A DNA stretch of 64,000 nucleotides, taken from positions 186,001 through 250,000 of the forward strand of contig NZ_NHRJ02000004.1 of assembly GCF_002220865.2 (NCBI RefSeq), in the 5' to 3' direction. This document shows positions 27,259 to 35,987 of this stretch, piece by piece (position 1 is the first letter of the stretch; each line of letters begins with the position of its first letter). Source of the stretch: Paenibacillus xerothermodurans (GTDB lineage Bacteria; Bacillota; Bacilli; Paenibacillales; NBRC-103111). A program made the position numbers and the translations under genes. Under the pieces are notes generated by a model, which worked only from the letters and a program-made list of their open reading frames with translations, was not told where the DNA came from and did no database searches.

Positions 27259-28089
27259 TTATGATAAAGAACCGAACAATTTTTTCAGGTAGTCGATGGA
27301 TTCTTGTGTGTATTGGTCGTAGAACTCTTCACATCTCACGCCGCTGAATGGGTCTGCGAACGGTGGCAGAAGCTCCATTGAGATGTACCCTTTGTAATTG
27401 ATATCCAGCAGCGCCTGTGCGAGAGGTTTAAAATCAATGTGGCCTCTGCCGGGTGCCGCGCGGTTGCTGTCCGCAAAATGAACGTAATAGAGCTTGTCAC
27501 CAACGTTCCGGAATGCTTCCGCGATGTCGGTTTCTTCAATGTTCATATGATACGTGTCGCCCATGCAGCCCACATTAGGCAGGTTGATTTGATTCACCAG
27601 TGCGAGCGATTGCTCCAGTCGGTTGATTAAGTATGTTTCGTAACGGTTCCACGCCTCTAGGGCCAAGCGCACTCCGTGCTCCCCTGCGTAAATTCCGGCT
27701 TCTCTAATTCCTTCGGCCGCCCAACCCAGCTCTGTATCGAGATCCGCTTCCGCGTGAATTTTCATGTTGGCGGTCGGTGTCACGGAGATGCCTTTAGCGC
27801 CGATGGCACTCGCGAAGTCTACGCACTGCTTCAAGTAGTCCACTGCGTTTCGTCTGATGGCGGCATCGCTTGACACCAGGTCACGCTGCGGCGTATATAT
27901 TGCGCAGATGGATGACGCTTCCAAATTGTATCTGTCGAGCGCCTCCCGGATGCCGCGCGCATCCAATTTATCAGGTTCTCCTACGAACTCCGCGCCGTCA
28001 TATCCAAACCGTGAAATTCTCTTGATCCCTTGTTCTATTTCTTCCCCAGCATAGACCAATGTGTTGTACCCATATTTGATGGCACTCAC
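27259..28089 (-). CDS. Sugar isomerase/epimerase TIM-barrel protein, first gene of the sugar operon
   Basis: At 276 residues this is a paralogue of the 21891-22736 product. Both share SSICxIYTPxRDL and NRYETYLINRL, and metal-site segments (LALEAWNRYE, CMGDTYHM, YYVHFADSN, ISMELLPP) are present. GTG start after AGGAGGGGG. It is the promoter-proximal gene of the cluster and follows the terminator at 28216-28251. Two divergent paralogues in one operon suggest two epimerisation/isomerisation steps or two substrates. Confidence 0.88.
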   Translation of the reverse strand: MSAIKYGYNTLVYAGEEIEQGIKRISRFGYDGAEFVGEPDKLDARGIREALDRYNLEASSICAIYTPQRDLVSSDAAIRRNAVDYLKQCVDFASAIGAKGISVTPTANMKIHAEADLDTELGWAAEGIREAGIYAGEHGVRLALEAWNRYETYLINRLEQSLALVNQINLPNVGCMGDTYHMNIEETDIAEAFRNVGDKLYYVHFADSNRAAPGRGHIDFKPLAQALLDINYKGYISMELLPPFADPFSGVRCEEFYDQYTQESIDYLKKLFGSLS

Positions 28090-28210
28090 GTTTCAGCGCC
28101 CCCTCCTGTGGAAATGAATTACACCTTCATGATACACACGCATAAAAAAAGAATGAACATGGGTAAATTAATGTTTTCCCTTGCTTTCTTAATGTGTTTT
28201 CCACCAACAC

Positions 28211-28251
28211 AAAAAGGCGACCACCCCCTGTCACCACAGGAGGTGGTCGCC
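28211..28251 (-). terminator. Rho-independent terminator after the YesM-type kinase gene
   Basis: GGCGACCACC (28216-28225) and GGTGGTCGCC (28242-28251) pair perfectly, with an inner CCTG/CAGG pairing. On the minus strand the hairpin is followed by TTTTTGTG. It separates the two-component genes from the sugar operon. Confidence 0.9.
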
Positions 28252-28311
28252 ACTTGCGCGCTGCATGTCCTTGCGACAACGGCTGCCGCAAAATAATTCG
28301 CCTGTTGCACA

Positions 28312-28326
28312 CGTGTATGATACACG
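28312..28326. promoter_or_regulatory. 15-bp palindrome in the gap between kinase gene and sugar operon
   Basis: CGTGTAT-G-ATACACG is a perfect 7-base inverted repeat. Its core ATGATACAC recurs at 28129-28137, about 40 bases upstream of the sugar operon's first gene. It may be an operator; no regulator is assigned. Confidence 0.4.
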
Positions 28327-28333
28327 CGTTAAT

Positions 28334-30016
28334 CTACATTGGATGCCGCACGACAACCCTCAGCCCGGGCGATTGATTCCGGTCAATGTGAATGCCATAG
28401 TTTGCGCCGAAATGGAGCTGCATACGCTTGTGCACGTTGCTCAGCCCTATGCCGCGGGGGGCATCGCTGCCGCCCGGCACATCCAGGTGCGGGGTATGCT
28501 TGTCCTGCAGACCCGGTCCGTTGTCTTCCACGATAAAGACAATATCCCCGTCGCTGCGCTTGACGGTCAGACGGATTTTGCCCTTGCCCTCCGGCAGTTT
28601 ACTCATTCCGTGTTTTACTGCATTTTCAACGATCGGCTGCAGTATCAGCTTGATGATTTTCTGCTTCATCAGGTCCGGATCCGCTTGAATAAACAATTGA
28701 AAAGACCGATTGCTGCGAAGCAGCTCGATGTCCAAGTAGTTTTTGGCGTGCTCTATTTCTCTCTCGATCGTAGTCCATTCGTCACCGTTGTTTAAGCTGA
28801 ACCGGAGCAAATTTGCGAGCTTCGTCACCATAGTGGCGATCGTACTCTCCCGAACGGTTTCCGCCCGCCATTTAATCGCATCCAAAGTGTTGTAGAAAAA
28901 GTGCGGATTAATCTGGTGGTTCAAAGTCTGCAGCTCGAGCTGCCGCTTGTCGGCTTCCATTTGTCTGGTTGTGTGCAGCAGCTCGGTCATGCCGGCAATC
29001 ATTTGATTATATCCTTGTGCAAGCTGCCCCACTTCGTCTGCTCTCGACCTGTTGAAGCGAAAAGGACTGAGGTTCCCCTGACCCACCTCGTCCATGTGGG
29101 CAACCATCGCACTAAGCGGACGCGTCACGCTTCGCACGATCAGATACAGCAGAAGTGAAATGACGGCCAGACTGCCGACCACTATCCACAGCGAGAAATT
29201 TTTGATCTGCTCGATGCTGCCGGCTATGTCCTGCTGAGGCACGGCCGCAATCAGCTTCCAGCCCCCCTCGTCGAGCTCCTTTTCCGCTTGAAACCATCCC
29301 GGCCGGGGGATGTATTCCGTGTTATAAAAACCGGATGACGGGTGGGAGATGATGTGGTTTTCGCTGTCGACCATAAGGAACAAATAGCGTTCGAACGACG
29401 AAGGCGACTCCAATTCCTCCAAAAAAATGTAATCTGGAATCTGAACGGCCAAAATACCAAGCGGTTCGAGATTATTCGCACGGATAGCGCGCACGTAAAT
29501 GAACGTCGCCTTATGCAAATTGTCGTCCCACACGTGGAGCCAAATACCGGTGCGCTGCAGCATATACGCCCGCTCAAACAAATTAGACCCGGGCTGGAGC
29601 TTGTTCAAGGTGAGCAGCTTCCGGTAATGCGGATAATGTTCCATATTTTTGGGAAGCACGTACAGCTCGTAAGATCCCTTAAGTGAAATAATCACGTCTA
29701 CCATACCATTGATGAAGCTTACTTCTTCCTCGTACGATTTCGGCGGAGGCGAACGGAGCAGGCTCTGCAGCGGTTTGGAGGCGATCATTTTCTCCGTTTC
29801 CTTTTCCACACTTTTGAAAAACGTATTCAGCTGTTTGGCGTTGAGCTGCAGATTATCTTCCAGCAGCTGTGATGTGACTGAGGTAAGCTGACTTTTGGAT
29901 TTGTCGTAAGACAGAAAACCTAACAGCGCGACAGGAAGAAACACCGATACGGACATCAGCAGAAACATCTTGTTGAAGAGCTTGTCTTTGAAAGCGAAAT
30001 GTCTCTTCTTTTTCAT
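28334..30016 (-). CDS. YesM-type sensor histidine kinase
   Basis: The 560-residue protein has TM1 (about 17-36), an extracellular Cache-type sensor (about 40-270), TM2 (273-295), HAMP (296-350), and a His_kinase box HQINPHFFYNTL with phospho-His 372. The HATPase has VEDNGPGL and GIGLSNVHKRM motifs. YesM-type kinases pair with YesN-type AraC regulators and control nearby sugar ABC importers. It overlaps the C-terminal half of its regulator gene by four bases. Confidence 0.92.
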   Translation of the reverse strand: MKKKRHFAFKDKLFNKMFLLMSVSVFLPVALLGFLSYDKSKSQLTSVTSQLLEDNLQLNAKQLNTFFKSVEKETEKMIASKPLQSLLRSPPPKSYEEEVSFINGMVDVIISLKGSYELYVLPKNMEHYPHYRKLLTLNKLQPGSNLFERAYMLQRTGIWLHVWDDNLHKATFIYVRAIRANNLEPLGILAVQIPDYIFLEELESPSSFERYLFLMVDSENHIISHPSSGFYNTEYIPRPGWFQAEKELDEGGWKLIAAVPQQDIAGSIEQIKNFSLWIVVGSLAVISLLLYLIVRSVTRPLSAMVAHMDEVGQGNLSPFRFNRSRADEVGQLAQGYNQMIAGMTELLHTTRQMEADKRQLELQTLNHQINPHFFYNTLDAIKWRAETVRESTIATMVTKLANLLRFSLNNGDEWTTIEREIEHAKNYLDIELLRSNRSFQLFIQADPDLMKQKIIKLILQPIVENAVKHGMSKLPEGKGKIRLTVKRSDGDIVFIVEDNGPGLQDKHTPHLDVPGGSDAPRGIGLSNVHKRMQLHFGANYGIHIDRNQSPGLRVVVRHPM

Positions 30017-30765
30017 TTTCCGTATCGATACTCCTTGGGAGTCTGCCCTGTCCGTTTCTTGAATACGTTCCCAAAATGCTGCAGATCGTGATAACCGACG
30101 GCCTCGACAATCTCATAAATCTTAAAGTTTGATTCCCTCAGCAGCACCTTGGCCCGTTGAATCCGCGTTTCCGTGAGGTGATCCATGTATGACTGTCCCG
30201 TCTCCTTCTTGATCAGCTGGCTTAACCATACAGGGTGCAGCGACAGCTCATCCGCAATCACTTGCAGGGTGAGTTCTTCCATGTATCGTTCGGCGATCAT
30301 CTGCAGGGCGCGTTCTACCATGGCGTTCGATGCCGGCGAGAACAACTCTTTGCTCAGGTTGATCAAATACTGGCATAGCACACTCGCCAGCTCCTCGAGC
30401 GTTCTGCATTCGTCGAACGTTTCCCACACCTTCATGGGGATCTCCTCGAGCTCCTTGGCTGTGGCGGTACTAACATGCACGTGGATTTGTGAAATATAGT
30501 TCAGCAGTTGACGAATCATATCTTCGCGGCTCACCGTGCCATCGGACATGATCGTGCAACGAATATAGCGGCTTACCCCGAGTTCAATCATCTCGTACTC
30601 TTTGTCGCAAATAAAAGCGGTCATAATTTTCGGGGATGAGAGGTCATCAGAGAGCGGTTCCGGTTGATCGGCATGAAAAAAATCGTCCGACTGGTCGGAC
30701 AACGCGTTGATGCGAAACGCTTTCAGAGACTCGTGGTAGGCGGCATGAATATCCTCGAACGACAC
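30013..30765 (-). CDS. YesN-type response regulator, C-terminal half (frameshifted)
   Basis: This 250-residue frame holds the linker and the AraC-type double HTH (about 150-250, MIAERYMEELTLQVIADELS, then YEIVEAVGYHDLQHFGNVFKKRTG). Its apparent GTG start has no RBS and falls in the middle of a domain that continues from the frame covering 30723-31568. Restoring one base near 30767-30769 would give a continuous regulator of about 518 residues, the usual family size. On its own it would lack the receiver and could not respond to the kinase. Confidence 0.75.
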   Translation of the reverse strand: MSFEDIHAAYHESLKAFRINALSDQSDDFFHADQPEPLSDDLSSPKIMTAFICDKEYEMIELGVSRYIRCTIMSDGTVSREDMIRQLLNYISQIHVHVSTATAKELEEIPMKVWETFDECRTLEELASVLCQYLINLSKELFSPASNAMVERALQMIAERYMEELTLQVIADELSLHPVWLSQLIKKETGQSYMDHLTETRIQRAKVLLRESNFKIYEIVEAVGYHDLQHFGNVFKKRTGQTPKEYRYGK

Positions 30766-31568
30766 CTTTCTGGACTGGCGCCAAGAGCAATAGGGATCTT
30801 CTGGTATTGGTTAATGCCAGTGACGATCGACGTAGACAATCCTTCTATGTCCTCGTCCGCCGTTAAAATCACCCAACGGTTCTGGGGGTCCTTGAACAGC
30901 ACGGAAGCCGCATGATCATGCAGCAGTTCCTGCACGACATTGCCAATGGCAAACGTCTGAAGCGAGAACTCCCGGCCGAGCGGCTTGCCGTCAGGATAGC
31001 CCTTGGTGTCCAATACGATCAGTGTCAACGCCCCATTGGCCAGCCACTCGAGCTCCCAGAGGCACAGTCTCTGGTAAAGATGCTCCTCAAGGCTCGTGCG
31101 CCGCAAACAGAAATCCGTCAGATACGCATCCCGCATCGACCGGTTGCCAATCTCTGCGAAAGCTTGCTGCTGCTTCATCTGCTGCATGAGCATGTTTTCT
31201 TGTTGAATCGACTCGATAGCTCTGCGTATTTTTCCGGTAAAATCATCCGTGCCGAACGGCTTGAGCAAATAATCCATGGCCCCTACCTGTATACTCCTGC
31301 GGGCATATTCAAAATCATTGTATCCGCTTACAACTATGACCTTAGGCTGATACTCCTGGCTGGTCACCTGTTCCACTATTTCCAAGCCTGTTATGTATGG
31401 CAGCATAATATCCGTGACAATCAAGTCCGGCCGCTGGTCCAGAATGACGGATAACGCCTCTTCCCCATTATTAGAAGTGTACAACGCAAACTCCAAATCT
31501 ATCGACTCCACCGCTTTGCGCATGCCGAGCAGAGCTTCCGGTTCATCCTCAATCAAAATGAGTTTCAA
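30723..31568 (-). CDS. YesN-type response regulator, N-terminal half (frameshifted)
   Basis: The frame has a receiver domain (Asp pair at about 7-8, phospho-acceptor Asp in DLIVTDIMLP, Lys in MDYLLKPFG) followed by the YesN linker. It ends in an out-of-frame tail after ALGASPE. A TTG at 31568 is the likely start, 8 bases after GGAAGG; the frame's first GTG (31577) overlaps that RBS. Without the AraC domain the product could be phosphorylated but not bind DNA. Confidence 0.78.
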   Translation of the reverse strand: MKLILIEDEPEALLGMRKAVESIDLEFALYTSNNGEEALSVILDQRPDLIVTDIMLPYITGLEIVEQVTSQEYQPKVIVVSGYNDFEYARRSIQVGAMDYLLKPFGTDDFTGKIRRAIESIQQENMLMQQMKQQQAFAEIGNRSMRDAYLTDFCLRRTSLEEHLYQRLCLWELEWLANGALTLIVLDTKGYPDGKPLGREFSLQTFAIGNVVQELLHDHAASVLFKDPQNRWVILTADEDIEGLSTSIVTGINQYQKIPIALGASPERCRSRIFMPPTTSL

Positions 31569-31605
31569 GCAGAACACCTTCCAATATGCAGATATATTCT
31601 GGAAT

Positions 31606-31641
31606 TCAAAAAGCAGGGTGCTTTGTAGAAAACACCCTGCT
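31606..31641 (-). terminator. Rho-independent terminator after the EamA transporter gene
   Basis: AGCAGGGTG (31612-31620) pairs with CACCCTGCT (31633-31641). On the minus strand the hairpin is followed by TTTTTG. It separates the EamA gene from the two-component genes. Confidence 0.85.
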
Positions 31642-31720
31642 CAGATAATACGATAATTCGACACATAAAGCGAGTTTTTGTAAATTAATGTAAGGTCGGC
31701 TCGCGCTAACGATGCAGCGC

Positions 31721-32644
31721 TCAGACGCCTCCAGGCTCGACCGCGGCTTGCCGGCTGCCTAGTGCTGCAAGAGATTTCGGCTTGCGATTGACAAAAAAGA
31801 TACTGATGATAATCAGCACGAGCCCGCCAAACAACGTTAGCGTGAATGGTTCATCCAAAATGATCATACCGAAAGCTATAGCAATCACCGGAATTAAGAA
31901 TGTGAAAGATGCCACGCGGCTCGCCTCTCCTGCTCCGATCAGCGCGAAGAAGATGAGCCAGCCGATTGCGATGACAAACACGGAAATAAACGACAGGCAC
32001 AGCACGAATGTTAAGTTCCATTCGATACTCGACCAACTCTCTGCGGCCGTGCCCAAGCCCGTCATCAATAGTCCGCCCATAATAAGCTGTGCCGTAACCA
32101 GCCAGATCGAATCGACTCTTTCGCCGATTCGCTTCACATACACCGTGCCGAGCGCCCAACTTAGGGCACTTCCGAGGGCAAGCAGAATTCCTGTGGAAGA
32201 AATTTCACCCGTCAAGCCGCCGGCACTGATCACAGCGACTCCCGCGAAGCCGAGAATAAGCCCGACAATTTTCAGCGCGAACATGGCTTCCCCAAGCCAA
32301 AGCCAGGCGAACAATCCCACCAGCACAGGCTGCAGGAACACGATCACAGAAAACAGTCCGGACGGCAAATAATTCAACCCGATCGTCTGCAGACCATAGT
32401 AAAGCACAATATTCAGCAAAGAAGAGATCGCGTACAGGTGCCAGGTCTGCTTCAAATGCAATTTACTGTATCGCGGAATAGCCACGAACAGCAGCAACAA
32501 CCCGCCGAGCAATGTTCTAAGACCAGAAAACAACACAGGTGGAGTGTACGACAGTGCCAATTTGGATAAAGGCCAGTTCACTCCCCATATAATGACAAGA
32601 AACACGAGCAGCAGAGCCGTTCGTGTTCGGGGCAACTTTCCCAC
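31721..32644 (-). CDS. EamA/DMT-superfamily transporter
   Basis: The 307-residue membrane protein has ten predicted helices as two EamA repeats (WGVNWPLSKLALSYTPP near the start, SALSWALGTVYVKRIG in the middle). Family members export amino acids and other metabolites; no substrate can be assigned. GTG start after AAGGAGATGG. Monocistronic. Confidence 0.9.
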   Translation of the reverse strand: MGKLPRTRTALLLVFLVIIWGVNWPLSKLALSYTPPVLFSGLRTLLGGLLLLFVAIPRYSKLHLKQTWHLYAISSLLNIVLYYGLQTIGLNYLPSGLFSVIVFLQPVLVGLFAWLWLGEAMFALKIVGLILGFAGVAVISAGGLTGEISSTGILLALGSALSWALGTVYVKRIGERVDSIWLVTAQLIMGGLLMTGLGTAAESWSSIEWNLTFVLCLSFISVFVIAIGWLIFFALIGAGEASRVASFTFLIPVIAIAFGMIILDEPFTLTLFGGLVLIIISIFFVNRKPKSLAALGSRQAAVEPGGV

Positions 32645-32831
32645 TAATTACCATCTCCTTGTTGTTACTTGAAATACTATGATACACCACTGAATGGCAT
32701 AAGCAAAATGAAATGTTTGTCATGGAGGTGGTGCTATCACCTTGCCAGCTATTTGAGACAATATGGAATGAATTGCTCTGCTTTGGGAAAATGTAAAGAT
32801 TGTACTTATCCCAAAAGGAGCGGATTCTACG

Positions 32832-33398
32832 TTGAGCACCTTTCTCTACATTAAAAACATGTTAAAAGATAAACACATCGCATCAATAACACCGACATCT
32901 CGATTCGGCGTGAGAAAGGTATGCAACAAAATTGATTTTTCCAAGGACAATGTCATCGTTGAATATGGGCCCGCCGCAGGCGTATTCACTGAATATTTGC
33001 TGAGCCGCATGACCAGAGGGTCGGAGCTGATTTTAATCGAACGAAATCCGAGTTTCGTAGCTATTCTGCACAAGCGGTTTAAAGATCCGAGGATGTCCAT
33101 ACATCATGACAGCGCGGAAAATGTAGGCGACATCTTGGCACGCCGGAATGGTGCAGCGAAAGCGGATTATGTCGTGTCCGGTATTCCGTTCACTTTTCTG
33201 CCCGACCCGGTCAAGGACCGCATCGTCTCCGATTCGCACCAAGTGCTTAACACGGGCGGCAAGTTTCTGCCTTATCAGATGTTTTTCCAGAAGGACCGTC
33301 ATCTAAAGGACCATATGCACCATTACTTCCCGCGCGTGCGCGCTGAATATTGTCTGCTGAATGCTCCACCCCTGCGAATCTACGAGGGCGTGAAGTGA
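32832..33398 (+). CDS. SAM-dependent methyltransferase, phospholipid methyltransferase / KsgA-like
   Basis: The 188-residue protein opens with a PmtA-like helix (MLKDKHIASITPTSRFGVRKV) and has a SAM-binding motif I VEYGPAAGVFTEYLL. The acidic strand ends LILIERNP, and GIPFTFLP stands in the place of the KsgA NLPY motif. Bacterial relatives methylate phospholipid head groups or are rRNA dimethylase-like; the short length and lack of a C-terminal domain favour the former. TTG start with AAGGAG 11 bases upstream. Monocistronic, ending at a strong hairpin. Confidence 0.8.
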   Translation: MSTFLYIKNMLKDKHIASITPTSRFGVRKVCNKIDFSKDNVIVEYGPAAGVFTEYLLSRMTRGSELILIERNPSFVAILHKRFKDPRMSIHHDSAENVGDILARRNGAAKADYVVSGIPFTFLPDPVKDRIVSDSHQVLNTGGKFLPYQMFFQKDRHLKDHMHHYFPRVRAEYCLLNAPPLRIYEGVK

Positions 33399-33548
33399 AC
33401 CGCTCCAGCGGCCGGTGCCGGCGACCAAGGCAACTTCTGACGCAGATGCGGGCCGCATGGGCACACGTGTGATTCTGGTGCCGGCGGCATGCGCGCCCTG
33501 CAACGCTGGTGCCGACCGCGTAGGCAGCTTGTGCGTCGAGGCACACAC

Positions 33549-33587
33549 CAAAAAACGGCTTTGGCATCGATGCCAAGCCGTTTTTTG
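33549..33587. terminator. Bidirectional rho-independent terminator
   Basis: AAAAAACGGCTTTGGCAT and ATGCCAAGCCGTTTTTT form a nearly perfect stem with A and T tracts on both sides. It lies between the converging methyltransferase and monooxygenase genes. The rest of 33399-33693 holds no gene. Confidence 0.9.
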
Positions 33588-33693
33588 CCCATCGTTCGGC
33601 AGATATATCCGTACCATCGCATGCTCGCGGATCTCCGAAGCAGCCGGTGCAGTGCTGCCGGGTAGGCGCACGCTGAAACGCGGGGTTCTCAGC

Positions 33694-33987
33694 TCAGTCG
33701 ATGACCAAGTCCAGCACTTCCCGCTCTCGGCCCTCCAGCAGCGGCGCTACTTGACCTTCGATGATGTTCCGGTAATGGTCGGTTCCGCGGTGCGCTTCCA
33801 TTGCTTCGATATCCGTGTAAACCTCATACAGGACGAGAACGTCAGAATGATCCGTCGGTCTATGTACCCTGAAAATCTGGCAGGCGGGCTCAAATTCTTT
33901 TATCTTCGCCTGCATTTGCTGCAAAAGCTGTATTACTTGCTGCGTTTCATTCGGTTTTACCTTATATCTCGCGATTAACGCTACCAT
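33694..33987 (-). CDS. Antibiotic biosynthesis monooxygenase (ABM) domain protein
   Basis: The 97-residue ferredoxin-like protein has the ABM pattern (LIARYKVKPNETQQVIQLL, then VLYEVYTDIEAMEAHRGTDHY). Small family members are quinol monooxygenases (YgiN), heme-degrading enzymes or of unknown role. RBS AGGAGAAG. Monocistronic. Confidence 0.85.
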   Translation of the reverse strand: MVALIARYKVKPNETQQVIQLLQQMQAKIKEFEPACQIFRVHRPTDHSDVLVLYEVYTDIEAMEAHRGTDHYRNIIEGQVAPLLEGREREVLDLVID

Positions 33988-34058
33988 GGGGCGCTTCTTC
34001 TCCTTCGATCGGATATGTAGATTGATTCTCTACACAGGTTACGCCATTTCTCGTCCGC

Positions 34059-34886
34059 TCATTCACCTTTTAAGCCGGACAAAGTCACCCCCTTGATGAA
34101 AAAGTCCTGCGCCAGAAGGAAAATAATGATCAACGGGAGCACGCTTAGAATCGTGCCGGCCATCAGGACGGGCCAATCCGTTGAATACATCCCCTCCATG
34201 GAGGCCAGCCCGAGCGGCAGGGTCATTTTGCTGAGCGTATTGATGAACACGAGCGGACCGAGAAATTCATTCCATGTGCCCATGAATACGAAGACGCCGA
34301 GTGTCGCCATTGCCGGTTTGGATAGCGGCACGAATATACGCCAATACGTACCGAACGGTGTGCATCCGTCGATTTTTGCAGCATCCTCTAGCGCGGCCGG
34401 TATCGTCATGAAAAACTGCCGCAGCAGGAAAGTCCCAAAGGCCGAAACGAGTCCCGGCAAAATGAGCGACCAGTGCGTGTCCACCAGATTGAACAGCTTC
34501 ATGGCGATGAAGTTCGGGATAATCGTAACCTGGCCCGGCACCATCATTGTGGCCAAGTAAAGCGCAAACAGCGTGTCACGAAAACGAAACCGCAGCCGCG
34601 CGAACACATAGCCGGCCATAGAACTGGTGAACAGTTGGAAGATCACGACGATCACCGTAATTTTCAGGCTGTTCAGAAAAAGTGTGCCAAACGGAAAGCG
34701 ATCGGATATCCGAAAGTAATTTTCCCAATGCAGCGCGTCGCCAATCAAGGTCGGCGGAAAAACGAATACGTCCTGCAGACTCTTGAGTGACGTGCTGAGC
34801 GTCCATACAAATGGAAAGATCATGGTGAGTGCACCCAACCCCAGCACGAGATGAGCGGTGATTCGCAGCCCGAGCTTCATTTTCAT
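34059..34886 (-). CDS. Sugar ABC transporter permease (MalG-like)
   Basis: The 275-residue protein has six helices and an EAA loop (LEDAAKIDGCTPFGTYWRIFVPL). GGAGGT lies upstream. It is the third gene of a binding protein-MalF-MalG operon that diverges from an AraC regulator; 13 bases separate it from the preceding permease gene. Confidence 0.93.
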   Translation of the reverse strand: MKMKLGLRITAHLVLGLGALTMIFPFVWTLSTSLKSLQDVFVFPPTLIGDALHWENYFRISDRFPFGTLFLNSLKITVIVVIFQLFTSSMAGYVFARLRFRFRDTLFALYLATMMVPGQVTIIPNFIAMKLFNLVDTHWSLILPGLVSAFGTFLLRQFFMTIPAALEDAAKIDGCTPFGTYWRIFVPLSKPAMATLGVFVFMGTWNEFLGPLVFINTLSKMTLPLGLASMEGMYSTDWPVLMAGTILSVLPLIIIFLLAQDFFIKGVTLSGLKGE

Positions 34887-34899
34887 CGGAATGACCTCC

Positions 34900-35778
34900 T
34901 CAATAAGAGCCCCATTTTTTCTGCCGCCAAAACTGTATCAGCGTGATGACCAACACTATGAAAAACAATACGTACGCCATAGCGCTGGCATAGCCCATAC
35001 GGAAATACATAAACGCATTTTCATATAAGTAATGCACAATCACCGAAGTAGACCGGGCAGGTCCGCCCTGCGTCATCAGGAATACCGCATCGAACACCTG
35101 GAAGGAATGGATGAATGCCATGACGGTAACGAAAAAAGTGGTGTGTGTGAGCAGAGGAACCGTGACATAGCGGAATTTGTCCATCCAGCTGGCACCATCG
35201 ATCTCGGCCGCTTCGTAGTAGTCATGGGAGATCGATTGCAGCCCGGCGAGGAAGATTAGCATGTTAAAGCCGAGACCTTTCCAGACACTTGTGATAATGA
35301 CCGCAGGCATAGCCCAGACCGTGCTCGTCAACCAACTCGGTCCTTTGACGCCGAACAGGCTGAGAAAATAGTTGAGTGCGCCGTATTCCGGGTTGTAAAT
35401 CCACTGCCATACGACCGCCACGGCGACCATTGACGAGATCACAGGCAAAAAATAGGCTGCCCTGTAAAACTTTTTCCCTCCTATGCCGACGTCGAGCGCT
35501 ACTGCAAGAAATAAGGAAATTACGATACTAAGCGGCACCGACACGGCGGAAAAGTAGATGGTGTTCCAGAACACTTTCACGAATGTTTCGTCGTGCAGCA
35601 GCTCTTTATAGTTTTGCAGGCCGACCCATTGAATGGGCGTCAGCATATCCCATGCGGTGAAGGAGAGGATGAATGAGGCTACCACCGGAAAGAGCGTGAA
35701 TAAAGTGAAGCCGATCATATTAGGCAGCAGAAGCAGAACCGCCCATGTGCCGTCCCTGTATAATAATCTCCCGAACAT
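34900..35778 (-). CDS. Sugar ABC transporter permease (MalF-like)
   Basis: The 292-residue protein has six helices and an EAA loop (YEAAEIDGASWMDKFRYVTVPL). ATG 35778 lies 8 bases after GGAGG; the frame's earlier GTG (35787) overlaps the RBS. No ATPase gene is present, so a shared MsmX-type ATPase is expected. Confidence 0.92.
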   Translation of the reverse strand: MFGRLLYRDGTWAVLLLLPNMIGFTLFTLFPVVASFILSFTAWDMLTPIQWVGLQNYKELLHDETFVKVFWNTIYFSAVSVPLSIVISLFLAVALDVGIGGKKFYRAAYFLPVISSMVAVAVVWQWIYNPEYGALNYFLSLFGVKGPSWLTSTVWAMPAVIITSVWKGLGFNMLIFLAGLQSISHDYYEAAEIDGASWMDKFRYVTVPLLTHTTFFVTVMAFIHSFQVFDAVFLMTQGGPARSTSVIVHYLYENAFMYFRMGYASAMAYVLFFIVLVITLIQFWRQKKWGSY

Positions 35779-35987
35779 TACCGTCACCTCCGCGGCTGTC
35801 GCCCCGGCGAAATCCGGAGCACAGCTGATACGTTATATTCTGCAGCTCTGGCTGGGGCTGGCCTTTGGGGCACCGCCTGGCGCGGCACCGGGCCGGCCAT
35901 TGCCGAGCCTTTCGTCAGTGCGGCATCCGCACAGTGGTTCCACGGCCACTGGGCTGAACGCCACTGGGCGCACGGTGCCACGCAAAC
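35779..35987 (-). repeat. GC-rich structured gap between binding-protein and permease genes
   Basis: The 200-base gap holds no gene. It has an inverted repeat CAGTGG (35932-35937) and CCACTG (35946-35951), and a direct repeat CCACTGGGC (35946-35954, 35961-35969). Its position matches the nested hairpin at 24582-24700 in the other importer operon, which suggests a similar role in uneven expression. Confidence 0.45.

Noticed and set aside
30760-30775. Programmed -1 ribosomal frameshift in the YesN-type regulator
   Set aside because: The frames could be joined by a -1 shift, but there is no X-XXY-YYZ heptamer and members of this family are not known to use frameshifting; an indel is simpler.
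32669-32854. A 61-residue plus-strand frame before the methyltransferase gene
   Set aside because: It overlaps the methyltransferase start in another frame and lacks an RBS.
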